A program made the position numbers and the translations under genes. The notes beneath the pieces were generated by a model. The model saw only the letters and a program-made list of their open reading frames with translations, did not search any database and had not been told where the DNA came from. 64,000 nucleotides of DNA. It comes from Streptomyces sp. NBC_00237 (lineage in GTDB: Bacteria > Actinomycetota > Actinomycetes > Streptomycetales > Streptomycetaceae). Each line of letters opens with the position of its first letter. The stretch's first letter is position 1. Where the stretch lies: positions 248,001 to 312,000 of the forward strand of contig NZ_JAPEMT010000002.1 in assembly GCF_026342435.1 (NCBI RefSeq). Reading direction: 5' to 3'. Shown in pieces: positions 34,250-42,103 of the stretch.

Positions 34250-35171
34250 GGCCGTAACGCTCCTCAGACTTCCAGAAGTACACGAAGCCGAGCACCCCGA
34301 AGAGAACCGCCCAGGCCGCCGCGGCCGCCCAGACGTGCGGCGGCAGGTTCTCCGACCCGTACCCGTCGATCAGCGCGAAGCGCATCAGGTCCATGTAGAC
34401 GGCCGCCGGGTTCCACTGGAGGGTGTCGGCGATCCACGCGGGCTTGTCCTTCAGCATGACCGGGATGCTGAACATGACGCCCGAGGCGTACATCCAGGTG
34501 CGCATGATGAACGGCATCAGCTGTGCCAGGTCAGGGGTCTTGGACCCCATCCTCGCCATGATCAGGGCGAGGCCCGTGTTGAACATGAACTGGAGCACCA
34601 GCGCCGGGATCAGCAGCAGCCACGACCAGGTCGGGAAGTTGCCGAAGGCCATCACGATCAGCAACAGCACGATCATCGAGTACAGGAGCTGCTGGAGCTG
34701 CTGGAGCGAGAACGAGATCGGCAGCGAAGCGCGCGGGAAGTGCAGCGCGCGCACCAGACCGAGGTTGCCGGAGATCGCCCGCACGCCCGCCATCACCGAG
34801 CTCTGGGTGAAGGTGAACACGAAGATGCCGGTGACCAGGAACGGGATGTAGACGCCCTTGTCCATCCCCCGTCCCGCGTCCAGGATCAGCCCGAAGATCA
34901 GGAAGTAGACCAGCGCGTTCAGCAGTGGGGTCGCCACCTGCCACAGCTGGCCCAGCTTGGCCTGGCTGTACTGGGCCGCCAGCTTGGCCGAGGAGAACGC
35001 CATGATGAAGTGGCGCCGCCCCCACAGCTGCTGGACGTACTCGCGCAGTCCGGGCCGGGCGCCGCTCACCGAGAGGTGGTACTTGGCGGCGAGCTGCGCC
35101 GGGGTCAGTCCCTCGTCGGGAGAGGGAGGGGCGCTCATAGCGACCGCTCCGTCTTGGGAAGTGTCACTCAC
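34242..35171 (-). CDS. TagG-like ABC transporter permease
   Basis: A 309-residue ABC-2 type permease. After an 85-residue cytoplasmic N terminus there are six predicted membrane helices (for example LLNALVYFLIFGLIL, PFLVTGIFVFTFTQ, MIVLLLIVMAFG, WLLLIPALVLQFMFNTGLALI, VWAAAAAWAVLFGVLGFVYF) and the conserved KLGQLWQVATPLL region. It exports polysaccharide or teichoic acid-like glycolipid. A 117-nt gap from the glycosyltransferase, with a repeated CCCGGGA motif, might hold an internal promoter. Confidence 0.92.
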   Translation of the reverse strand: MSDTSQDGAVAMSAPPSPDEGLTPAQLAAKYHLSVSGARPGLREYVQQLWGRRHFIMAFSSAKLAAQYSQAKLGQLWQVATPLLNALVYFLIFGLILDAGRGMDKGVYIPFLVTGIFVFTFTQSSVMAGVRAISGNLGLVRALHFPRASLPISFSLQQLQQLLYSMIVLLLIVMAFGNFPTWSWLLLIPALVLQFMFNTGLALIMARMGSKTPDLAQLMPFIMRTWMYASGVMFSIPVMLKDKPAWIADTLQWNPAAVYMDLMRFALIDGYGSENLPPHVWAAAAAWAVLFGVLGFVYFWKSEERYGRG

Positions 35172-35288
35172 AAGTGGAAACTTTCGTCTTCAAAGATGCG
35201 CGAACCGGTGGGCGCTGGCGCGCGGGTATCCGGGTCCCGGGAGACAAAACCCGATGCTTGCCGTCCCGGGAGGGCTGTTCCGAGCCTG

Positions 35289-36188
35289 TCAGATGACGGG
35301 TGGTCGGCCCAGACGGGTCAGCCGCCATACCGTACGCCACTTCATGGGGCGGCGAGGACCCGCGGGGGTCTTCCAGCCTTCCTTGAAACCGCCGAACCAC
35401 GCCTTGAGCGCCTCCCCCGAGGGGCGCCGGGCGAGGGTGAGCAGCAGCCAGACGCCGACGTAGACCGGCACCAGGGGTGCGGGCAGGTTGCGGCGGGCCA
35501 GCCAGACCCGGTTGCGGGCCACCATCCGGTGGTACGTCGCGTGCCGGGCGGGCGAGGTGGTGGGGTGGTACAGGACCATGTCCGCGCGGTAGTCGATCAT
35601 CCAGCCCGCGTCGAGCGCCCGCCAGGCGAGGTCGGTCTCCTCGTGGGCGTAGAAGAACGCGTCCGGGAGTCCGCCGACCTCCGCGAAGACCTTCGTACGG
35701 GCGGCGTTCGCCCCGCCGAGGAAGGTCGTCACGCGGGAGGAGCGCATCGGGTCGGAGGCCCGCAGCCGGGGGACGTGGCGGCGCTGGGTGACGCCGGTGT
35801 CCTGGTCGGCGATGCGGAAGCTGATGATGCCGAGCCTGCGGTCTGCCTCGAACGCCTTGCGGCACAGCTCGGCGGTGTCGGTGTTCGGCAGGAGGCCGTC
35901 GTCGTCGAGGAAGAGCAGGATGTCGACGTCGGAACCGGAGGGTCCGAATGCCTCGATGCCGACGTTGCGGCCGCCGGGGATGCCGAGGTTCTCGGGCAGG
36001 TCCACGGTGCGTACGTCGCCGGGGACGCCGGTGACGGGGGCGCCGTTGCCGACGACCACGATGTCGACCGGGTCGCCGTCCTGCTTGCGGACGGAGTCGA
36101 TCAGGGCGTTCAGGTCGTCCGGGCGGGTGCCCATCGTGATGATGACCGCGCCCACCTTGAGGGAGCCGTGCCCCTGGGCGGCGCTCAC
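35289..36188 (-). CDS. GT2-family glycosyltransferase
   Basis: A 299-residue GT-A glycosyltransferase of the rhamnosyl/galactosyl-like GT2 group. GAVIITMGTRPDDLNALIDSVRKQ starts the fold, VVVGNGAPV follows, ENLGIPGGRNVGIEAFG is the usual GT2 block, LLFLDDDGLLPNT provides the DXD metal site, and FFYAHEETDLAWRALDAG is the ED-type acceptor motif. A hydrophobic segment PLVPVYVGVWLLLTLARR near 245 may anchor it. GTG 36188 overlaps the CDP-alcohol transferase stop (GTGA). Confidence 0.92.
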   Translation of the reverse strand: MSAAQGHGSLKVGAVIITMGTRPDDLNALIDSVRKQDGDPVDIVVVGNGAPVTGVPGDVRTVDLPENLGIPGGRNVGIEAFGPSGSDVDILLFLDDDGLLPNTDTAELCRKAFEADRRLGIISFRIADQDTGVTQRRHVPRLRASDPMRSSRVTTFLGGANAARTKVFAEVGGLPDAFFYAHEETDLAWRALDAGWMIDYRADMVLYHPTTSPARHATYHRMVARNRVWLARRNLPAPLVPVYVGVWLLLTLARRPSGEALKAWFGGFKEGWKTPAGPRRPMKWRTVWRLTRLGRPPVI

Positions 36189-36967
36189 TTCAGCCTGCTG
36201 GAGGCGAGGATGGACACCAGGTGCAGCAGCGTCTGGAGCATGGCGATGCCCGCGAAGACGGCGACGCCGAGCCGGGTGAAGAACAGGTCGTCGCGGACCG
36301 CGTCGAAGACCGCGAGGACCAGGATCAGCAGCGTCGCCTCGATGCCGAGGATCAGCCGGTGGAACTGGAGCATGGACGCCAGCTTGCGGGCCAGCGCCAT
36401 CTTGGAGGAGCGCGGCACGCTCGCCGACTCCGCGACCGGCGGCTTGCCGCCCTGGTGACGGGCGACGGCGACGAGGTCGGTCTCCGCCTTGATCAGGATC
36501 GCGCCGAGGGCGGCCAGGGTGCCGAGGAAGGCCCACAGCCAGTCGATGCGTCCGGTGCCCCAGATGTCCGCGGCGCGCAGGCCGACGCCGACGAGCACGG
36601 CGGCGTCCGTCAGATACGCGCCGACGCGGTCGAGGTAGACGCCGTTGAGCGAGAACTGCTTCTTCCAGCGGGCGACCTCGCCGTCGACGCAGTCGAGGAG
36701 GAGGTAGAGCTGTACGGCGACGACGCCGAGCACCGCGCCCCAGATGCCGGGCACGAGAAGCGCCGGCGCGGCCAGCACGCCGCACACCGTCATCACGTAC
36801 GTCAGCTGATTGGGGGTGATGCGGGTATTGACCAGGTAACGGTCGACGCGCAGGGAGATCTCGCGCATGTACAGGCGGCCGCCCCAGTGCTCGCCGCTGC
36901 GCCGGTCCTTGACGCCCGCGGGGTGAACGACGGGACGGAGTTCAGCTACTGATGGTCGTCTTGACAT
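36185..36967 (-). CDS. CDP-alcohol phosphatidyltransferase, motif variant
   Basis: A 260-residue integral membrane enzyme. The motif starts correctly as D92-CV-D95-G96-EV-A99-R100, then eight residues, G109, VYL, D113, RVG, but position 117, the fourth catalytic Asp, is Ala (DRVGAYLTD). About five more transmembrane helices follow. Members move a phospho-alcohol from CDP-alcohol to an acceptor hydroxyl. The missing base suggests either altered chemistry or a neighbouring Asp (D121) replacing it. ATG 36967 lies 26 nt inside the 3' end of the dehydrogenase gene; no Shine-Dalgarno is seen, so translation is probably coupled. Confidence 0.88.
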   Translation of the reverse strand: MSRRPSVAELRPVVHPAGVKDRRSGEHWGGRLYMREISLRVDRYLVNTRITPNQLTYVMTVCGVLAAPALLVPGIWGAVLGVVAVQLYLLLDCVDGEVARWKKQFSLNGVYLDRVGAYLTDAAVLVGVGLRAADIWGTGRIDWLWAFLGTLAALGAILIKAETDLVAVARHQGGKPPVAESASVPRSSKMALARKLASMLQFHRLILGIEATLLILVLAVFDAVRDDLFFTRLGVAVFAGIAMLQTLLHLVSILASSRLK

Positions 36968-38009
36968 AGTCGGCGTAAGCGTCCCTGATCTGGTCTGCGG
37001 ACAGGTCGAGGTGTTCCAGGATCGTGAAGCGTCCCGGACGGGTCTGGGGGGCGTACTCGACGGCCTGGACGAACTCGTCGACGGTGAAGCCGATGTCGCC
37101 GGGCAGTACGGGCAGTTCGTGCCTGCGCAGTACGTCGGCGAAGAGCGCGGCGTCCTCGGCCGCGCCGCGCAGGTGCATCGCGAAGGCGGCGCCGATGGCG
37201 ACCTGCTCGCCGTGGAGCGCGGAGCGCTTGGGGAAGAGCAGGTCGAAGGCGTGGCTGATCTCGTGGCAGGCACCGGACGCGGGGCGGCTGTCGCCCGCCA
37301 CGGTCATGGAGATGCCGGTGAGGACCAGGCCCTCGGCGAGCACCTTGAGGAAGGCGTCGTCGCGGATGGTGCCGGGGTGGCGGAGCACCGCTTCGCCCGC
37401 CTGGCGGGCCATGGCGGCGGCGAGGCCGTCGATGGGGTCGCCGTGGACCTCGTGGGCGAGTTCCCAGTCGGCGACGCAGGAGATGTTGGAGACGGCGTCG
37501 CCGATTCCGGACCGTACGAAACGGTCGGGGGCCTCGCGGATCACGTCGAGGTCGATGACGACGGCGATCGGGGTGGGAACCCCGTAGGAGCCGCGCCCGT
37601 TGTCGTTGTCCAGGGTGGCGACCGGGGAGCAGAGGCCGTCGTGGGCGAGGTTGGTGGCGACCGCGACCATGGGCAGGCCGACGCGGGCCGCCGCGTACTT
37701 CGCGACGTCGATGATCTTGCCGCCGCCGAGGCCGACGACCGCGTCGTAGCGCTGCTTGCCCTTGATGTCGTCGGCGAGCTTGACCGCCGAGTCGATGGTG
37801 CCGTCGGCGACCGGGTACCAGTCGGCGTCCGGCAGGTCGGGGGCGAGGCGCTCGCGCAGGGCCTGGCCCGAGCCGCCGCTGATGGCGATGGCGAGGCAGC
37901 CCGAGCCGGAGATCCGCTGGTCCGCGAGGAGACCGGCGAGATCGTCCAGGGCGCCCCGGGAGATGTCGACGGTCAGCGGGGAGGGGATCAGGCGGGTCAG
38001 TACTGGCAC
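36942..38009 (-). CDS. Glycerol-1-phosphate dehydrogenase-like (Fe-ADH family) enzyme
   Basis: A 355-residue NAD(P)-dependent enzyme. VVGLGGGKIIDVAKYAA is the nucleotide motif, ATNLAHDGLCSPVA and the metal-ligand SGACHEISHAFD are the AraM/EgsA-type pattern (G1P dehydrogenase, DHQ synthase-like fold), and KRSALHGEQVAIGAAF supplies the last ligand His. It would make sn-glycerol-1-phosphate, or act on a related polyol phosphate. The start GTG 38009 overlaps the nucleotidyltransferase end by 13 nt. Confidence 0.87.
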   Translation of the reverse strand: MPVLTRLIPSPLTVDISRGALDDLAGLLADQRISGSGCLAIAISGGSGQALRERLAPDLPDADWYPVADGTIDSAVKLADDIKGKQRYDAVVGLGGGKIIDVAKYAAARVGLPMVAVATNLAHDGLCSPVATLDNDNGRGSYGVPTPIAVVIDLDVIREAPDRFVRSGIGDAVSNISCVADWELAHEVHGDPIDGLAAAMARQAGEAVLRHPGTIRDDAFLKVLAEGLVLTGISMTVAGDSRPASGACHEISHAFDLLFPKRSALHGEQVAIGAAFAMHLRGAAEDAALFADVLRRHELPVLPGDIGFTVDEFVQAVEYAPQTRPGRFTILEHLDLSADQIRDAYADYVKTTISS

Positions 38010-38734
38010 GCGATCTCCCGGCCCTTGGCGAGGTCGTCGTGGTTGTCGATCTCGACCCACTTCACGTCGCCGATGGGGGCCACGTCGATCTGGAAGCCCC
38101 GGTTGACGAGCTCCTGGTAGCCGTCCTCGTAGTAGAGGTCGGGGTCCCGCTCGAAGGTGGTCTTCAGCGCGTCGGCCAGCTCGTCGGCGGCCTCGCCCTC
38201 GATGAGGGTGACGCCGATGTACTCACCGGTCGCCGTCGCCGGGTCCATCAGCTTGGTGATCTTGCTGACGCCCTTGGCGGGGTCGACGATCACCTTCATC
38301 TCCTCGTCGGCGAGCTGCTTCACCGTGTCCAGCGCCAGGATGATCTTCTTGCCGTCGCCCCGGGCGGCGAGCAGCGTCTTCTCGACGGAGACGGGGTGCA
38401 CGGTGTCGCCGTTGGCGAGGATCACCGTGTGCCGGATCGAGTCGCGGCCGCACCACAGGGAGTAGGCGTTGTTCCACTCCTCGGCCTTGTCGTTGTCGAT
38501 CAGGGTGATGGTGAGGCCGTACCTGGCCTCCAGGGCGGCCTTGCGGTCGTAGACGGCTTCCTTCCGGTAGCCGACGATGATCGCGACGTCGGTGAGGCCG
38601 ATCTCCGCGAAGTTGCCGAGGGTGAGGTCGAGGATCGTGGTGTCGCCGTCCACGGGCACGAGGGCCTTGGGCAGCGTGTCGGTGTAGGGACGCAGACGCC
38701 GTCCGGCGCCCGCCGCCAAAACCAGGCCGATCAT
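37997..38734 (-). CDS. LicC/IPCT-like nucleotidyltransferase
   Basis: A 245-residue GT-A-fold NTP transferase. MIGLVLAAGAGRRLRPYTDTLPKALVPV has the GxGxR...PK signature, ANGDTVHP the metal Asp, and EEWNNAYSLWCG is the NxxSLW block of phosphocholine (LicC), aminoethylphosphonate and inositol-1-P cytidylyltransferases. It probably activates a phospho-alcohol with CTP for the two CDP-alcohol transferases. ATG 38734 has AAGGAG with 7-nt spacing and overlaps the preceding stop (ATGA). Confidence 0.88.
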   Translation of the reverse strand: MIGLVLAAGAGRRLRPYTDTLPKALVPVDGDTTILDLTLGNFAEIGLTDVAIIVGYRKEAVYDRKAALEARYGLTITLIDNDKAEEWNNAYSLWCGRDSIRHTVILANGDTVHPVSVEKTLLAARGDGKKIILALDTVKQLADEEMKVIVDPAKGVSKITKLMDPATATGEYIGVTLIEGEAADELADALKTTFERDPDLYYEDGYQELVNRGFQIDVAPIGDVKWVEIDNHDDLAKGREIACQY

Positions 38735-40500
38735 GCGGGTTCTCCTTCGTCGTGTACGGCGGGTGCTCCCGAGGAGACCCAGAAACGGATGCTCTCGGCG
38801 AGCACCACCAAGGCGATGACCACGGCCATGACCGTGAGTGCGAGAGGGAAGTCGAGCGTCGTCGACAGGGCGGCGAGAACGGCCACCACCAGCGTGCGGC
38901 CCTCGTGGCCGCCGACCGCCCGCACCAGCCAGTTCGGCGGGGCTCCGGTGCCGCCCTTGATGCGGTACACCGTGTCGTAGTGATGGTAGGCGACCGCTGC
39001 GACCAGCCCGAATGCCGCCGGGATGGCGCCTGCGACGTCCGCCTTGACCGCGAGGACCAGGACCGTGCAGTACTCCGCGATCCGGAAGAAGGGCGGCACC
39101 AGCCAGTCCAGGGGGCCCTTGAGCGGGGACCGGACGGCGAGTCCGCCGAGGAAGGCGTAGAGGACGGCCGCGCCGACGAACGTCCAGGTGCCGCCGTTGA
39201 CCAGCGCGTCCACGACCAGGATCGTCCCGCCGACGAGGGCGAGGACCGGGGCGAGGAAGCCGCCGCCCGTCCGCCCGCCTCGGGAGGTACCGGCGACGGA
39301 CTCGGCCAGCGGACCGGAGTCCGTCAGGTCCGCCAGCGCCTGTGCCGCACGGTCGGTGCGGGTCGCGCGCCGGGTCAGCGAGCGCAGTACGCGTCCGGCC
39401 GTGGTGTAGCAGGCGGCGAAGGCGCAGCCGATGAGCAGGGCGTAGAAGACGATCCGGGGCGTGGTGAGTGCCGTCAGGACGGCGATCATGGCCCAGCGCT
39501 CGCCGATCGGCAGCACGATCATGCGCCGCACCCAGACCGTCCAGCCGACGCTGTCGAGCTTGTCGGAGAGGGCGGCGGTGGGGCTCGTGTTGCCGGTGGC
39601 GTCGTGGTTGGCCTCGTTGAAGGAGAAGTCCACGACGTGGCGGCAGGTCTGGAGGACCATCGCGCCGAGCGCGAGCGCCCATACGTCGTCGCCGCCGCGG
39701 ATCGCGCCGAGGGCGAGGCCCGCGTAGTAGGCGTACTCCTTGGCCCGGTCGAAGGTCGCGTCGAGCCAGGCGCCCATCGTCGAGTACTGGAGCGAGTAGC
39801 GGGCGAGCTGCCCGTCGGTGCAGTCCAGGACGAAGGAGAAGAGCAGCAGCAGCCCGGCCGCGACGTAGCCGCCCCGGGTGCCGGTCGCCGCGCAGCCCGC
39901 CGCTATGAGCGCGGTGACGAGGGAGGCGGTGGTGACCTGGTTCGGGGTGAAGCCGTGCCGTGCGCACCAGCGGGCGATGTAGCGGGAGTACGGGCTGATG
40001 CAGTACGTGGTGAAGAAGCCGTCGCGGGACTTGACGGCCGTGCGCAGCCGGATCGCCTCGTCGTCGACGGCGGCGACGGCCTGCTCGGCCTCGGTGCGGG
40101 ACGCCTGGTCGGCCGGGACCGCCGCGACGAGCGCACCGAGTTCCGGACGCTGTACGGCGACGCCTTCGGCGTCCAGCCTGGCCGCGACCTCGTCGGGCGA
40201 GCCCGGCGCGGTGCGGGCGGCGCGGCTGAGCGCGGCGCGGGCCTCGGGCTGCGCGGTGAGCGCGCCCGTGACGGCGGCCGCGGGGAAGCGGGGGTCGGTC
40301 AGGCCGAGGCGCAGCGCGTGCACGTGGCCGACGAAGCGGGGGTCGACGAGGGCGACGCGCTCGGCGGCGGGCGTCTCGTCGAGGAGCTTCGCGGCCTCAG
40401 CGGGGTCGGCGGCGGACCGTACGTCGAATCCCAGTGACCGCAGCTCGCCTTCGAGCGACGACCCGGGTACCGGCGGGCCCGTGAGGATTGCGGTCGACAG
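38731..40500 (-). CDS. DUF5941/CDP-alcohol phosphatidyltransferase fusion, probable CTG start
   Basis: A 589-residue protein. The N-terminal ~190 residues form a Rossmann-like domain (STAILTGPPVPGSS, GFDVRSAADPAEAA), the middle is a complete CDP-alcohol transferase motif (D-CT-DG-QL-AR, then GAWLDATFD), and the C terminus has several further helices (DUF5941). The in-frame GTG at 40323 would remove the start of the N-terminal domain. Upstream there is no ATG/GTG/TTG, but CTG 40500 stands 9 nt after AAGGAG, and coding potential extends exactly to it. First gene of the seven-gene unit. Confidence 0.85.
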   Translation of the reverse strand: MSTAILTGPPVPGSSLEGELRSLGFDVRSAADPAEAAKLLDETPAAERVALVDPRFVGHVHALRLGLTDPRFPAAAVTGALTAQPEARAALSRAARTAPGSPDEVAARLDAEGVAVQRPELGALVAAVPADQASRTEAEQAVAAVDDEAIRLRTAVKSRDGFFTTYCISPYSRYIARWCARHGFTPNQVTTASLVTALIAAGCAATGTRGGYVAAGLLLLFSFVLDCTDGQLARYSLQYSTMGAWLDATFDRAKEYAYYAGLALGAIRGGDDVWALALGAMVLQTCRHVVDFSFNEANHDATGNTSPTAALSDKLDSVGWTVWVRRMIVLPIGERWAMIAVLTALTTPRIVFYALLIGCAFAACYTTAGRVLRSLTRRATRTDRAAQALADLTDSGPLAESVAGTSRGGRTGGGFLAPVLALVGGTILVVDALVNGGTWTFVGAAVLYAFLGGLAVRSPLKGPLDWLVPPFFRIAEYCTVLVLAVKADVAGAIPAAFGLVAAVAYHHYDTVYRIKGGTGAPPNWLVRAVGGHEGRTLVVAVLAALSTTLDFPLALTVMAVVIALVVLAESIRFWVSSGAPAVHDEGEPA

Positions 40501-40514
40501 ACGAACTCACTCCT

Positions 40515-40543
40515 TGAGCATGGCTACACGCCTGAGCATGGCT
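40515..40543. repeat. Direct repeat upstream of the operon start
   Basis: TGAGCATGGCT occurs at 40515-40525 and 40533-40543, 18 bp apart, just before the AAGGAG of the CTG-started gene. On the minus strand it supplies two ATGs in a short frame that ends in a TGA directly after the AAGGAG. Confidence 0.5.
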
Positions 40544-40801
40544 TCGAAGATGCCGCACCCGTGGGCCCGCACACGGGCGGGCGGGGCGGCATTCGGCAGA
40601 GGCTATCGGATGAACGGAACCTTGATTTCACTGCCCGTTCAGGCTTCCGGCAGGACCGCACCGGGCGACGCCGGGGCCGCCGCGATCATCATGGTCGATT
40701 CCCGCCCCGCCCCACAAACCGCGTCCCCGAGCCCGGCGCGCGGGCCGGGCGGCGGAGCCTCCGGGATACCTGCACGGAACCTGCGCGAGATCGCTCCGGC
40801 T

Positions 40802-40833
40802 CTCTGACCTGCGGTCATTTCCGCAGGTCAGAG
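40802..40833. promoter_or_regulatory. Strong hairpin/inverted repeat between divergent operons
   Basis: CTCTGACCTGCGG and CCGCAGGTCAGAG form a perfect 13-bp inverted repeat around a 6-nt centre. It lies 113 nt before the CzcD-like gene and 302 nt before the DUF5941 gene. It could be an operator for the divergent promoters or an RNA hairpin. Elsewhere in 40544-40946 I see no gene. Confidence 0.55.
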
Positions 40834-40946
40834 CACATGACAACGGTGTTCAGTCCCGGCTTGCCCATACCCCCCACCCGTAGTTCACTGAGGTGTCGGG
40901 CCGCACGGTCCCGCACCACTCGTCACGTCTCAGGAGGCGGCTCTTC

Positions 40947-41888
40947 ATGGGGGCTGGGCACGATCACGGGCATTCTCACGGTGGGCCGCCGCCCACCGGA
41001 ACGGCTGCTGCCGCGTACAAGGGACGGCTTCGAATAGCCCTGGCCATCACACTGAGTGTGATGGTCGTCGAGATCGTCGGTGGGGTGCTCTCCGACTCGC
41101 TCGCGCTCATCGCGGACGCCGCGCACATGGCGACGGACGCACTCGGACTCGCGATGGCGCTGCTGGCGATCCACTTCGCCAACCGTCCGGCCACCCGGAA
41201 CGCCACCTTCGGGTACGCCCGCGCGGAGATCCTGGCGGCGCTGGCGAACTGTCTGCTGCTGCTCGGCGTCGGCGGCTACGTACTCATCGAGGCGGTGGAG
41301 CGGTTCATCACTCCCGCCGAGACCAAGGGCGGTCTGACGATCGTCTTCGCCCTGGTCGGCCTGGTCGCGAACATGATTTCGCTGTCGCTGCTGGTCAAGG
41401 GGCAGAAGGACAGCCTCAACGTGCGGGGCGCCTATCTGGAGGTGCTGGCGGACGCGCTCGGCTCGGTGACCGTACTGGTGTCGGCGACGCTGATCCTGCT
41501 GACGGGTTGGCAGTACGCCGACCCGATCGCCTCGCTCGTGATCGGCCTCATGATCGTTCCGCGCACGGTGAAGCTGCTGCGCGAGACCCTGTCCGTCCTG
41601 CTGGAGGCGGCGCCCAAGGGCGTGGACATGGGTGAGGTGCGTGAGCACATTCTGGGGACACCCGGTGTGGAGGACGTGCACGACCTGCACGCGTGGACGA
41701 TCACGTCGGGCATGCCGGTGCTGTCGGCCCATGTGGTGGTCAGCCAGGACGTACTGGATTCCGTGGGGCACGAGAAGATGCTGCACGAGTTGCAGGGGTG
41801 CCTCGGGGACCACTTCGACGTCGAGCACTGCACCTTCCAGCTGGAGCCGGGCGGGCACGCGGCGCACGAGGTGAAGGTCTGCCACTGA
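40947..41888 (+). CDS. CzcD-like cation diffusion facilitator (Zn/Co/Cd efflux)
   Basis: A 313-residue CDF transporter. The His-rich N terminus (HDHGHSHGG) and six helices are clear; site-A residues are DAAHMATD in TM2 and LEVLADALG in TM5 (ExxxD, the CzcD pattern). The cytoplasmic C-terminal domain starts near 210 (VDMGEVREHILGTPGVEDVHDLHAWTI) and contains the dimer-site His. ATG 40947 has AGGAGG 9 nt upstream. It exports Zn2+ or a similar divalent metal in exchange for protons. Confidence 0.93.
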   Translation: MGAGHDHGHSHGGPPPTGTAAAAYKGRLRIALAITLSVMVVEIVGGVLSDSLALIADAAHMATDALGLAMALLAIHFANRPATRNATFGYARAEILAALANCLLLLGVGGYVLIEAVERFITPAETKGGLTIVFALVGLVANMISLSLLVKGQKDSLNVRGAYLEVLADALGSVTVLVSATLILLTGWQYADPIASLVIGLMIVPRTVKLLRETLSVLLEAAPKGVDMGEVREHILGTPGVEDVHDLHAWTITSGMPVLSAHVVVSQDVLDSVGHEKMLHELQGCLGDHFDVEHCTFQLEPGGHAAHEVKVCH

Positions 41889-41980
41889 AAGTCCCGTGCG
41901 GCCCTTCGGTGCGGGCTGTTAGGGTGATCGAAGAGACGTTCGGTCTCGGACGAACGGTGAGTGAGAAGGGTGATGAGTTG

Positions 41981-42049
41981 ATGACTGTCGTGACGCACGC
42001 TGCTGCCTGCGGCATACGGACCATCCTCATCTCCCGGTCCCTCGGCTGA
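41981..42049 (+). CDS. Putative leader peptide ORF
   Basis: A 22-residue frame from ATG 41981, with AGAAGG 12 nt upstream, ends 54 nt before the methyltransferase fusion. It reads MTVVTHAAACGIRTILIS and ends SLG. It contains a rare ATA Ile codon and three Ile/two Leu in a row of seven. A TAGGGT -10-like box lies at 41920-41925. The spacer after it contains CCCTT...AAGGG, which would mask the next gene's Shine-Dalgarno. It may act in attenuation; the family is not recognised. Confidence 0.5.
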   Translation: MTVVTHAAACGIRTILISRSLG

Positions 42050-42103
42050 CACCTCACCTTTCCGGTTCACCCGTGGGGGCCCTTTCCTGACAAGGGATCC
42101 ACG

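Noticed and set aside
41407-41463. Glu in place of His in the TM5 metal site of the CDF protein, as an anomaly
   Set aside because: LExxxD is the usual CzcD-subfamily pattern, so this is not a lost site.
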